Below, piece after piece: positions 1-5,337 of a stretch of DNA of 5,445 bases (position 1 is its first letter; every line of letters starts with the position of its first letter). The position numbers and the translations under genes were made by a program. The stretch spans positions 1-5,445 of the forward strand of contig URPI01000149.1 of assembly GCA_900549705.1 (NCBI GenBank). The letters run 5' to 3'. The notes below the pieces were generated by a model. The model worked only from the letters and a program-made list of their open reading frames with translations. It was not told the origin of the DNA and searched no databases. The DNA comes from an uncultured Eubacteriales bacterium (lineage in GTDB: Bacteria; Bacillota; Clostridia; Oscillospirales; Oscillospiraceae).

Positions 1-12
1 GTGTTGCAGAGC

Positions 13-36
13 GCAGGGCGGCAAAAGCCGCCCTGC
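13..36 (-). terminator. Perfect GC-rich stem-loop downstream of nagA, possible terminator
   Basis: A perfect 10-bp inverted repeat (GCAGGGCGGC at 13-22 pairing with GCCGCCCTGC at 27-36) encloses a 4-nt loop, AAAA on plus and TTTT on minus. It begins about 30 nt past the stop codon of nagA, where the end of the four-gene minus-strand transcript is expected. No run of T follows it on either strand, so it is not a textbook intrinsic terminator. It could act as a 3'-end stabilising hairpin, a pause or processing site, or belong to a dispersed repeat. The window ends 12 nt beyond it, so the context is incomplete. The stem itself is certain; the role is not. Confidence 0.5.
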
Positions 37-66
37 ATGGGAAAGTATATTACAGTGCCTTACTGA

Positions 67-1197
67 TTACAGCTCCTTGCCAGCCAGGAAGACCCGCTTC
101 TCGCTGTAGTCGGAATTGGTAACAATGAAGTCTGCTACCTTGCCCGGAGCAATAGAGCCGACGACCTTTTCTGCGCCAATGGCACAGGCAGGGTTCCAGC
201 TGGCTGCCCGGACGGCATCCTCCTCAGGGATGTTCCAGTGCAGCACGTTGGTCAGGCAGCCCCACAGGTTTGCCGCAGAGCAGGAGATGGTGCCGTCTGC
301 CAGACGACCCACGCCGTCCCGCAGCCAGGCATCCTGACCGCCCAGGGTAAACTTGCTGCCCTCGGGCAGACCGGCGCAGCGGCCGGAATCGGAAATGAGC
401 ATCATCCGTTCCCCGCCGAACATGGAGAATGCCAGCCGGACAGCGGCGGGGTGGATGTGGTAGCCGTCGCAGATAATCTCTGCCCGCACGTTGGGGTTCT
501 CCACAGCGGCGGGAATCACACCGGGGTTCCGGTGGTTGATGCCGGGCATGGCGTTATAAAGGTGGGTCAGGTGGGTTGCACCGGCATCGAACACGGCCTT
601 TGCATGGTCATAGTCAGAGTCGGTGTGCGCCACGGAAACGGTGCAGAGCTTGCTGGCCTGCGCGGTAAACTCCGCTGCACCGGGCAGCTCCGGTGCGACA
701 TCCACAACAGAGACCAGCCCTCCGCAGCCCTCGTATAGCTTTTTGAAGCCTTCAAAATCCGGGTTCTTCAAATAGTCCGGGTTCTGCGCGCCTCTCTTTT
801 TATAAGAGAAGTAGGGTCCCTCCATCTGAATGCCCCGCAGAACGGCACAGCCCGCGGGCTGCTCGTTTTTCAGCCGGACAGCGGTGGCAAACGCTTTCTC
901 CAGCACATCATAGGGCAGGGTCATGGAAGCGGGGGCAAAGGAAGTTACGCCGCAGGAAGCATAAAATGCAGCCATCTTCTTCAGACCCTCGTAATCTCCG
1001 TCGGAGAAATCCGCCCCGGAATTGCCATGGCTATGGATGTCAACCAGGCCGGGAATCACCGTTGCGCCCCGGAGGTCAACTGCATCGGCAGGGACGGTTT
1101 CCGGCAGCACCTGGCCGAAGACACCGTCCTTCACCTCAAAGGCACCCATGTGAAATTTAAAATCCGCGCCGTAAATTCTGGCATTGCAATAAAACAT
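67..1197 (-). CDS. nagA: N-acetylglucosamine-6-phosphate deacetylase
   Basis: Cytoplasmic amidohydrolase that removes acetate from GlcNAc-6-phosphate to give GlcN-6-phosphate. The 376-aa product is of normal family length and carries the family motifs in order: DIHSHG (metal-type H55 and H57), QMEGPYF (E126), AHTDSD (H191), THLYNAM (H212), DGYHIHP (H247, H249) and LISDSG with the expected catalytic Asp (D270). The end has the usual GSIAPGKVADFIV strand closing the small beta domain. HxH near the N-terminus matches the Bacillus-type rather than the E. coli-type metal site. I place the start at the ATG at 1197 because AAAGGAG (1206-1212) sits exactly 8 nt upstream. A GTG at 1206, three codons earlier, would overlap that site. 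It is the last gene of the operon, 5 nt after the DUF624 stop codon. The loop usually reading KKGAH is KKRGAQ here (Q138). A GalNAc-6-P deacetylase is the main alternative. Confidence 0.93.
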   Translation of the reverse strand: MFYCNARIYGADFKFHMGAFEVKDGVFGQVLPETVPADAVDLRGATVIPGLVDIHSHGNSGADFSDGDYEGLKKMAAFYASCGVTSFAPASMTLPYDVLEKAFATAVRLKNEQPAGCAVLRGIQMEGPYFSYKKRGAQNPDYLKNPDFEGFKKLYEGCGGLVSVVDVAPELPGAAEFTAQASKLCTVSVAHTDSDYDHAKAVFDAGATHLTHLYNAMPGINHRNPGVIPAAVENPNVRAEIICDGYHIHPAAVRLAFSMFGGERMMLISDSGRCAGLPEGSKFTLGGQDAWLRDGVGRLADGTISCSAANLWGCLTNVLHWNIPEEDAVRAASWNPACAIGAEKVVGSIAPGKVADFIVTNSDYSEKRVFLAGKEL

Positions 1198-1202
1198 AAA
1201 AT

Positions 1203-1841
1203 TCACTCCTTTGTTTTTCTTTCAGGCAAAATGCCGCCGCCATATTTGTGAAACACAGGCTCCGCCACCAGCGACCACCCAATGACCAGCACGCCGGGAG
1301 CAAAGAGCAGCCCAACGGGATAGTGGGTCATATACCAGCTGCCCGCCCAGGTCATGACCGCCACTGCCAGCGAAGGCAGAAGATGCATCGGTATACATTT
1401 CACCGCGTTGACCGTCAGCGACCGGAAATGATAGGTAAACCGGGACAGCAGCATACACGACCAGGCGAAGATGCACATCGGCAGCGCCATCATCACCCGA
1501 TAGCCGCCGGCCAGCAGCGCCGCCTGACTGCTTTCGACGGCAGCTTCATCCAGCAGTGCCAGCACATAAACAGTAAACAGCAGCACCGTGCCCCACACCA
1601 GCGTCACCGGGAGAGACGTTTTGAACTCCGCCTTGAAGGTGCGGAAAAACCGCCGGTATGTCCCCCCCTCCTGGCAGCGGATGCCATGCACCGCCGCGTC
1701 ATACAGCGCCGTGGTGGCAGCTCCCATGGTCACCAGGGGCAAACTGCACAAACACCACAGGCAGCTGAGCTGCAGCGTATCCGTAATGGCGTTGCAGATA
1801 TTCCAGATTGGCCCCTCCGGGCGGAAAATGGAACGTCCCAT
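1203..1841 (-). CDS. DUF624/YesL-family integral membrane protein
   Basis: A 212-aa membrane protein resembling Bacillus YesL (DUF624). The family signature is visible: G40-AATTALYDAAVH followed by REGG-like CQEGGTYRRFFRTFKAEF (about residues 40-74), a loop with conserved charged and aromatic residues. Hydrophobic segments lie near residues 21-46, 78-99, 113-136, 152-170 and 175-193, giving about five membrane spans and a short charged tail (PERKTKE). No catalytic motif is seen. Members of this family are often encoded beside carbohydrate ABC transporters and glycan-degrading enzymes, but their molecular role is not established. The start ATG overlaps the preceding esterase stop codon by one base (TAATG) and has no strong ribosome binding site, so translation is probably coupled to that gene. 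The stop codon lies within the nagA ribosome-binding region, extending the coupling downstream. Confidence 0.85.
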   Translation of the reverse strand: MGRSIFRPEGPIWNICNAITDTLQLSCLWCLCSLPLVTMGAATTALYDAAVHGIRCQEGGTYRRFFRTFKAEFKTSLPVTLVWGTVLLFTVYVLALLDEAAVESSQAALLAGGYRVMMALPMCIFAWSCMLLSRFTYHFRSLTVNAVKCIPMHLLPSLAVAVMTWAGSWYMTHYPVGLLFAPGVLVIGWSLVAEPVFHKYGGGILPERKTKE

Positions 1842-2491
1842 TATAAAAGCCCCGGAATCACCTGGCTGAGTCTCTCGGCCAGTGCCTTGTGACCCTTGGC
1901 AGTCAGGTGCATTCCATCCACCCGGTTGAACTCCGCAAATTCCTGGGCATCCAGGAAGGAAGCGCCCACCAGCTTGGCCGTCTCCCGCAGGTAACCGGCA
2001 AGCTCCTGCGATTTTTCCACGCAGCCGTTGCCCATGGGCACGCCGCAGGGATTGTCATACATCTCCTTGAGGATGTGAGGCGGGCAGACAATGAGGATAT
2101 TGGGCTCCTTTGCCCAGCACATCACACTCTGTGCCTTGCGCACCAGCCGCTCCATGCCGATGGCGATGCAGGCGGCGTTGACACCCAGGCGCTCCTTGGT
2201 ATCGTTGGTGCCCAGCATGATGACCAGCAGATCCACCGGTTCATGACTCATGAGGGTGGAATAAATGACCCCCAGGCCGTCCATGCTCTCGTGAAGGGCA
2301 TCGGGGAAAACGGTGGTACGGCCTGACAGCCCCTCCTCCAGCACCAGGTATTCCTCGCCCAGCTTCTGCTGGAGCAGGCAGGTCCAGCGCTCGGTCTCGT
2401 CAAACCGGGCACCGCCGGTGACGGTATCGCTGGGGTCGGCGCAATAGCCGTGGGTATTGGAGTCACCAAAACAGACAATATGCTTTTTCAT
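1841..2491 (-). CDS. SGNH/GDSL-family hydrolase, probable cytoplasmic carbohydrate or aryl esterase
   Basis: A 216-aa serine esterase of the SGNH superfamily, of the arylesterase-like type. All four blocks are present: FGDSNTHG with nucleophile S11, LEEGLSGRTT with the oxyanion glycine near G54, MLGTND with oxyanion N96, and VDGMHLTAKGH with the catalytic pair D192 and H195. It therefore looks fully active. There is no signal peptide or membrane segment, so it should act in the cytoplasm on an imported compound. Its place between a sugar-kinase-like gene and nagA suggests removal of O-acetyl groups from an amino sugar or sialic acid. That substrate is inferred from context only; a general arylesterase or acyl-CoA thioesterase activity is possible. 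The ATG at 2491 is preceded at 8 nt by AGAGGAAGG (2500-2508). It follows the ROK gene by 31 nt and ends with a 1-nt overlap to the DUF624 gene. Confidence 0.9.
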   Translation of the reverse strand: MKKHIVCFGDSNTHGYCADPSDTVTGGARFDETERWTCLLQQKLGEEYLVLEEGLSGRTTVFPDALHESMDGLGVIYSTLMSHEPVDLLVIMLGTNDTKERLGVNAACIAIGMERLVRKAQSVMCWAKEPNILIVCPPHILKEMYDNPCGVPMGNGCVEKSQELAGYLRETAKLVGASFLDAQEFAEFNRVDGMHLTAKGHKALAERLSQVIPGLL

Positions 2492-2499
2492 TCGTGCAA

Positions 2500-2508
2500 C
2501 CTTCCTCT
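2500..2508 (-). promoter_or_regulatory. Ribosome binding site of the SGNH esterase gene
   Basis: AGAGGAAGG on the minus strand lies 8 nt before the ATG at 2491. It supports this start and independent translation of the esterase after the 31-nt spacer. Confidence 0.75.
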
Positions 2509-2510
2509 AT

Positions 2511-2526
2511 AGTATTACAGTATTAC
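2511..2526. repeat. 8-bp tandem duplication AGTATTAC x2 at the end of the ROK gene
   Basis: AGTATTAC occurs twice in immediate succession. The second copy contains the TAA stop codon of the ROK gene (TTA on plus at 2523-2525) and the first lies just outside it. It is probably a simple slippage duplication that lengthened the spacer between the ROK and esterase genes. No matching -35 box was found that would make it a promoter. Confidence 0.6.
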
Positions 2527-3905
2527 TTCTTCATCTCCGGCAGAGAAGCGGCAATGGCGGACTGACCCACCCGGCGGAACTTCTCATCCGGCAGCGCCAC
2601 ATGAATCACCTTGGCAAGCGCGGGATACTCGCTTGCCATGACCTTGTTGTAGGTCTCCAGCAGCAAATCGCCGCCTTTGCCGGACATCACACGACCCAGC
2701 AGCAGCACATATTCAAAGCCGTAGAAATCATAGTACAGGGCAAAGGTGTGTGCCAGATAGGTGCCGATGCTGCGGTAGATGGCGGCGGCTCTGGGGTCGC
2801 CTTCTTCCATAAGCCCCTGCACCTTTTTCAGCTTTTCGGCGGGAGACAGACTCTCGTCCAGCTGGATTCCCGCAGCGGGTGCCAGCTTAATCACAGCGTC
2901 CTGGGAGAAATACTTGCCGCCCACGCCGATGTCCTTGGACCATTCGTCCTGCATGGCCTCGGGGGAAGCGTCCACCGGGCAGAATGCCAGCTCGTTGAGC
3001 CAGCCGGTGATGCAGCCGTTTTTATCCACGAAGCCCGCGGCTTCGCTGGTGCCCATGGCGATGCCCAGCATATTGTTCTTGCCCAGGCTGATGGCACCTG
3101 CCAGAGCGGACACGTCGCCGTCGTTGGCAACGCTGTAGGGGATATTGCCGAAGGTATCGGTAATGGCACGGGTGTAGATGTCCTTCACCTTTGCGTCATA
3201 CAACTCCTTGGGCACCTTCAGGAACAGGGAAGCGTTCATGGTGCGGTTGTTGATAAACACACCGGCGGAGGACACGCCAACGGCATCCACCCGGGGCATA
3301 TGGGAAGCAGCGGACTTGAGCGCCTCTACGATGCCGTTGTAGTGATAGTCGGGGTCGGAATTGATTTTGGGGAACCAAACCACTTCCTCGGAGTACACGG
3401 TCTCGCCGTCAATCACGGCGCTGACCTTCCGGTCAGATCCGCCGGCATCGAAGCCGATGCGGCAGCCCTCAAAGTGGCCGCCCACCTTCTGAGGGGCATC
3501 GTTGTTTTCGGGAACCTTGTCCACCAGCAGAATCTCGAAGGGATGCTCGAACACGTTTGCCATGTAGTCCCAGTCAAATTCCTGCTTGCCGCCGGCACAG
3601 TAGATGCTGCGCAGGTAGTCATAAATCATTTCGTCGCCGCTGACATAAATGCGGAAGCCGCCCTTCATCCACAGGATGAACTTTACCAGGCGGTCAATGT
3701 AGAAGCAGTCCGCCTCCTTCATTTCCGGCGTACCGTGAATAAAGGTGTGGAAGCAAGCCATTTCACCCTTTGCTCTCTCCACAGCGATGGACACCGGCTT
3801 CTTGGCATCTGCCAGAAAGGCCTTATTGAACAGATGCAGGGGGATGAACCCGAGGTCAAGCTCCGGGCTGTTCTGGACATTCACATTTATTCCAAGAAAT
3901 TTCAT
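2523..3905 (-). CDS. ROK-family (ASKHA-fold) sugar kinase-like protein with extra N-terminal domain
   Basis: A 460-aa protein, much longer than the usual ROK kinase of about 300 aa. Residues from about 148 follow the ROK pattern: phosphate loop RIGFDAGGSDRKVSAV (149-164), AVGVSSAGVF (208-217), the catalytic-Asp motif SVANDGDVSALAGA (D262), a second phosphate motif IAMGTSEAAGFVDKNG (282-297), and the adenosine-side LLLGRVMSGKGGDLLLE (401-417). Residues 1-147 form an extra domain I do not recognise, soluble and without membrane segments. The ROK CxCGxxGCxE zinc cluster is absent, and the ExGH segment reads WLNELAFCPVD (302-312) with no histidine. Gene context suggests GlcNAc or ManNAc kinase activity, but a divergent kinase or a sugar sensor is possible. 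The ATG at 3905 has AAAGAGGTG 8 nt upstream. It is the first gene of the operon and diverges from the epimerase gene. Confidence 0.78.
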   Translation of the reverse strand: MKFLGINVNVQNSPELDLGFIPLHLFNKAFLADAKKPVSIAVERAKGEMACFHTFIHGTPEMKEADCFYIDRLVKFILWMKGGFRIYVSGDEMIYDYLRSIYCAGGKQEFDWDYMANVFEHPFEILLVDKVPENNDAPQKVGGHFEGCRIGFDAGGSDRKVSAVIDGETVYSEEVVWFPKINSDPDYHYNGIVEALKSAASHMPRVDAVGVSSAGVFINNRTMNASLFLKVPKELYDAKVKDIYTRAITDTFGNIPYSVANDGDVSALAGAISLGKNNMLGIAMGTSEAAGFVDKNGCITGWLNELAFCPVDASPEAMQDEWSKDIGVGGKYFSQDAVIKLAPAAGIQLDESLSPAEKLKKVQGLMEEGDPRAAAIYRSIGTYLAHTFALYYDFYGFEYVLLLGRVMSGKGGDLLLETYNKVMASEYPALAKVIHVALPDEKFRRVGQSAIAASLPEMKK

Positions 3906-3913
3906 AAACGACG

Positions 3914-3922
3914 CACCTCTTT
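3914..3922 (-). promoter_or_regulatory. Ribosome binding site of the ROK gene
   Basis: AAAGAGGTG on the minus strand lies 8 nt before the ATG at 3905. This fixes the start of the first operon gene and leaves a short 5' leader of roughly 33 nt from the predicted transcription start. Confidence 0.75.
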
Positions 3923-3944
3923 CGTTAATTTTGGTGATAAGTGC

Positions 3945-3973
3945 ATTGTAACATGAAAAACTTTTTCTGTCAC
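3945..3973 (-). promoter_or_regulatory. Predicted sigma-A promoter of the ROK-esterase-DUF624-nagA operon
   Basis: On the minus strand a -35 box GTGACA (3968-3973, five of six consensus bases) is followed after exactly 17 nt by a -10 box TACAAT (3945-3950, five of six). A TGT directly upstream gives an extended -10. Transcription would start near 3938, about 33 nt before the ROK ATG. No other good promoter was seen within the operon, and the tight gene spacing suggests this one serves all four genes. Confidence 0.72.
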
Positions 3974-4002
3974 TATGTTTTTTGAAAAATCTACTTGAAA
4001 AA
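3954..4002 (+). repeat. Three TGAAAAA direct repeats in the divergent promoter region
   Basis: TGAAAAA occurs at 3954-3960, 3983-3989 and 3996-4002. The last two extend to TTGAAAAA with a 13-nt start-to-start distance, and the third overlaps the -35 box of the epimerase promoter. They may be half-sites for a shared regulator, but the region is A-rich, which raises the chance of coincidence. Confidence 0.35.
3955..3967. promoter_or_regulatory. 13-bp palindrome inside the minus-strand promoter spacer, possible operator
   Basis: GAAAAACTTTTTC is a perfect palindrome with 6-bp arms centred on 3961. It lies between the -35 and -10 boxes of the operon promoter, a common place for repressor binding. 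The TGAAA...TTTC shape recalls sites of some RpiR-type sugar regulators, but an AT-rich palindrome this short could arise by chance. No regulator gene is in the window. Confidence 0.35.
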
Positions 4003-4023
4003 AAATTGGGATAATGATACTAT
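3995..4023 (+). promoter_or_regulatory. Predicted sigma-A promoter of the epimerase gene
   Basis: A -35 box TTGAAA (3995-4000) is followed after 17 nt by a -10 box TACTAT (4018-4023) preceded by TGA, giving an extended -10. Transcription would start near 4030, about 40 nt before the ATG at 4071. The -35 boxes of the two divergent promoters are 21 bp apart, so the promoters stand back to back without overlapping. A GATAAT at 4010-4015 has no well-spaced -35 box and was not preferred. Confidence 0.72.
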
Positions 4024-4055
4024 TGAAATTGATAAAAAATCCACCTGTAATTTCA
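4024..4055 (+). promoter_or_regulatory. Inverted repeat TGAAATT/AATTTCA at the epimerase transcription start and leader
   Basis: TGAAATT (4024-4030) and AATTTCA (4049-4055) are perfect 7-bp inverted arms separated by 18 nt. The first arm lies at the predicted transcription start and the second just ahead of the ribosome binding site. This suits a dimer-binding operator better than an RNA hairpin, since the upstream arm may be only partly transcribed. The half-site TGAAA matches the repeats further upstream. Function is not proven. Confidence 0.35.
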
Positions 4056-4057
4056 TC

Positions 4058-4064
4058 AAGGAGG
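4058..4064 (+). promoter_or_regulatory. Ribosome binding site of the epimerase gene
   Basis: AAGGAGG, a near-perfect Shine-Dalgarno sequence, ends 6 nt before the ATG at 4071. It rules out the in-frame upstream ATG at 4014, which lies within the promoter and is probably not transcribed. Confidence 0.88.
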
Positions 4065-4070
4065 AACAAT

Positions 4071-5273
4071 ATGAACAAAGAACAATTGCAGCAGGCAAAG
4101 TGCTGGACCGAACAGGAACTGGAGCGCTGCGTCAACTTCTGGCTGAAGAACGGCATGGATCACGAGTACGGCGGTGTGTACACCTGCCTTGACCGCTACG
4201 GCAAAATCTACTCCACCGACAAGAGCGTGTGGATGCAGGGTCGCTGCGGCTGGATTTTTGCATACCTGTGCCATGTGTACGGCGTGAAGCAGGAGTGGCT
4301 GGATGCTTCCAAGAGCTGCCTGGACTTCATGGAGAAGTACTGCATCAACCGGGAAGCCGGTGACAGAATGTACTTCACCGTCACCTTCGACGGCAAGCCC
4401 CTGCGTCAGCGCCGCTATTTCTACTCCGAGGCCTTCTACGCGCTGGCAAATGCCGAATACTACGGCATTACCGGCGACAAGGAATGTTTGGAGCGTGCCC
4501 GCAGAGCCTGCGAAATGTACTGGAACCTGTGGCACGGAATGCCCGACCCCACCGGCATGGGTCCCAAGACCATCCCCGAGACCAGAAGCGGCCGCTCTTT
4601 CGGTCTGCCCATGATTTTCCTGAACGTGCTGACCGTGATGATGCGGGTTGACCTGGAGAAGAAGGAACTGTACGAGCAGCGGGCACAGGGCTGCGTGGAT
4701 GAGATTTTCAAGTATAACTATCATCCCGAGCTGCACTGCATTCTGGAGAACGTCGGCCCCAACGGCGAAGCAAACCTGGGCTACACCGACGGACGGATTG
4801 TCAACCCCGGTCACGACATCGAGGGCGTGTGGTTCATGCTGGAGCACGCCAAGCGCACCGGCGACAAGGAGCTGGTTGCCAAGGCCGAGCAGATTTTCGA
4901 CTGGGCCATCAACGCCGGCTGGGACAAGGAATACGGCGGACTGCTGTACTTCATCGATGCCCTGGGCAATCCCCCCGAGGCTTACGAGCATGACATGAAG
5001 CTGTGGTGGCCGCATGACGAGATTCTCATTTCCTCCCTGATGCTCTACCGGGATACCGGCAAGGAAGAATACCTGGATTGGTACTTCAAGACCCTGGACT
5101 ATGCCAAGGCACACTTCTCCGATCCCGAATACGGCGAGTGGTACGGCTACCTGCGCCGGGACGGTCTGCCCACCATGCCCTCCACCAAGGGCTCTACCTT
5201 CAAGGGTCCGTTCCATCTGCCCAGAATGCTGATTAAGACCGACATCATGCTCAAGGAGCTGCTGGAGCAGTAA
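4071..5273 (+). CDS. N-acylglucosamine 2-epimerase (AGE/RnBP family)
   Basis: A 400-aa cytoplasmic epimerase, the normal length for the family, predicted to interconvert ManNAc and GlcNAc. These enzymes have an (alpha/alpha)6 barrel, and the product shows the expected conserved segments: KSVWMQGRCGW with R58, RRYFYSEAF (114-122), GRIVNPGHDIEG with H248 and E251, KLWWPHDE (310-317) and KGSTFKGPFHLPR with H382. H248 and H382 correspond to the two histidines essential in AGE enzymes. The segment patterns favour the AGE/RnBP branch over cellobiose 2-epimerase or mannose isomerase, although these share the fold and cannot be excluded. It is transcribed alone, divergent from the ROK-to-nagA operon, which supplies candidate kinase and deacetylase steps for its product. 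The start is fixed by AAGGAGG 6 nt upstream. It has no signal peptide. Confidence 0.92.
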   Translation: MNKEQLQQAKCWTEQELERCVNFWLKNGMDHEYGGVYTCLDRYGKIYSTDKSVWMQGRCGWIFAYLCHVYGVKQEWLDASKSCLDFMEKYCINREAGDRMYFTVTFDGKPLRQRRYFYSEAFYALANAEYYGITGDKECLERARRACEMYWNLWHGMPDPTGMGPKTIPETRSGRSFGLPMIFLNVLTVMMRVDLEKKELYEQRAQGCVDEIFKYNYHPELHCILENVGPNGEANLGYTDGRIVNPGHDIEGVWFMLEHAKRTGDKELVAKAEQIFDWAINAGWDKEYGGLLYFIDALGNPPEAYEHDMKLWWPHDEILISSLMLYRDTGKEEYLDWYFKTLDYAKAHFSDPEYGEWYGYLRRDGLPTMPSTKGSTFKGPFHLPRMLIKTDIMLKELLEQ

Positions 5274-5286
5274 TTGCAGTTTCTCC

Positions 5287-5311
5287 CCGGGGGTGTCCCG
5301 GATGCCCCCGG
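5287..5311 (+). terminator. GC-rich stem-loop after the epimerase gene, possible terminator
   Basis: CCGGGGG (5287-5293) pairs with CCCCCGG (5305-5311). Two G-T pairs and one T-A pair extend the stem to 10 bp around a 5-nt loop. It starts 13 nt after the epimerase stop codon, the right place for a transcription end. The following sequence is ACATTCTAAAAATCC, with no U-tract, so it is not a canonical intrinsic terminator on the plus strand. It could instead stabilise the 3' end, or pause polymerase. Confidence 0.5.
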
Positions 5312-5337
5312 ACATTCTAAAAATCCAGGAAAATTAC

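Noticed and set aside
49..72. Direct repeat ATTACAG at 49-55 and 66-72 around the nagA stop codon
   Set aside because: Seven bases, also present at 2514-2520 by overlap with the tandem duplication. It is too short to distinguish from chance and has no associated structure.
1248..1892. Plus-strand 214-aa open frame opposite the DUF624 gene
   Set aside because: Its His/Arg/Gln-rich product is what antisense reading of a membrane protein gene gives. The minus-strand gene has family motifs and membrane segments.
2505..2526. Internal promoter (TACTAT on minus) between the ROK and esterase genes
   Set aside because: The position 17 nt upstream reads GAGATG, not a -35 box, and the resemblance comes from the 8-bp duplication.
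2457..3956. Plus-strand 499-aa open frame opposite the ROK gene
   Set aside because: It is antisense to a gene with clear ROK motifs and a good ribosome binding site. Its product has low-complexity His/Gly/Val-rich composition typical of a shadow frame in GC-rich DNA, and no conserved motif was seen.
4014..4070. Upstream in-frame ATG start for the epimerase (419 aa)
   Set aside because: It lies inside the predicted -10 region, before the likely transcription start. The ATG at 4071 has an excellent AAGGAGG and begins where family similarity starts.
3902..4156. Minus-strand 84-aa open frame crossing the intergenic region
   Set aside because: It runs through the divergent promoters and the epimerase start, has no ribosome binding site that I could see, and its product has no recognisable features.
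4056..5315. Minus-strand 419-aa open frame opposite the epimerase gene
   Set aside because: It mirrors the epimerase almost exactly, has no recognisable motif or supported start, and shows the His/Val/Leu/Gln-rich composition of an antisense shadow.
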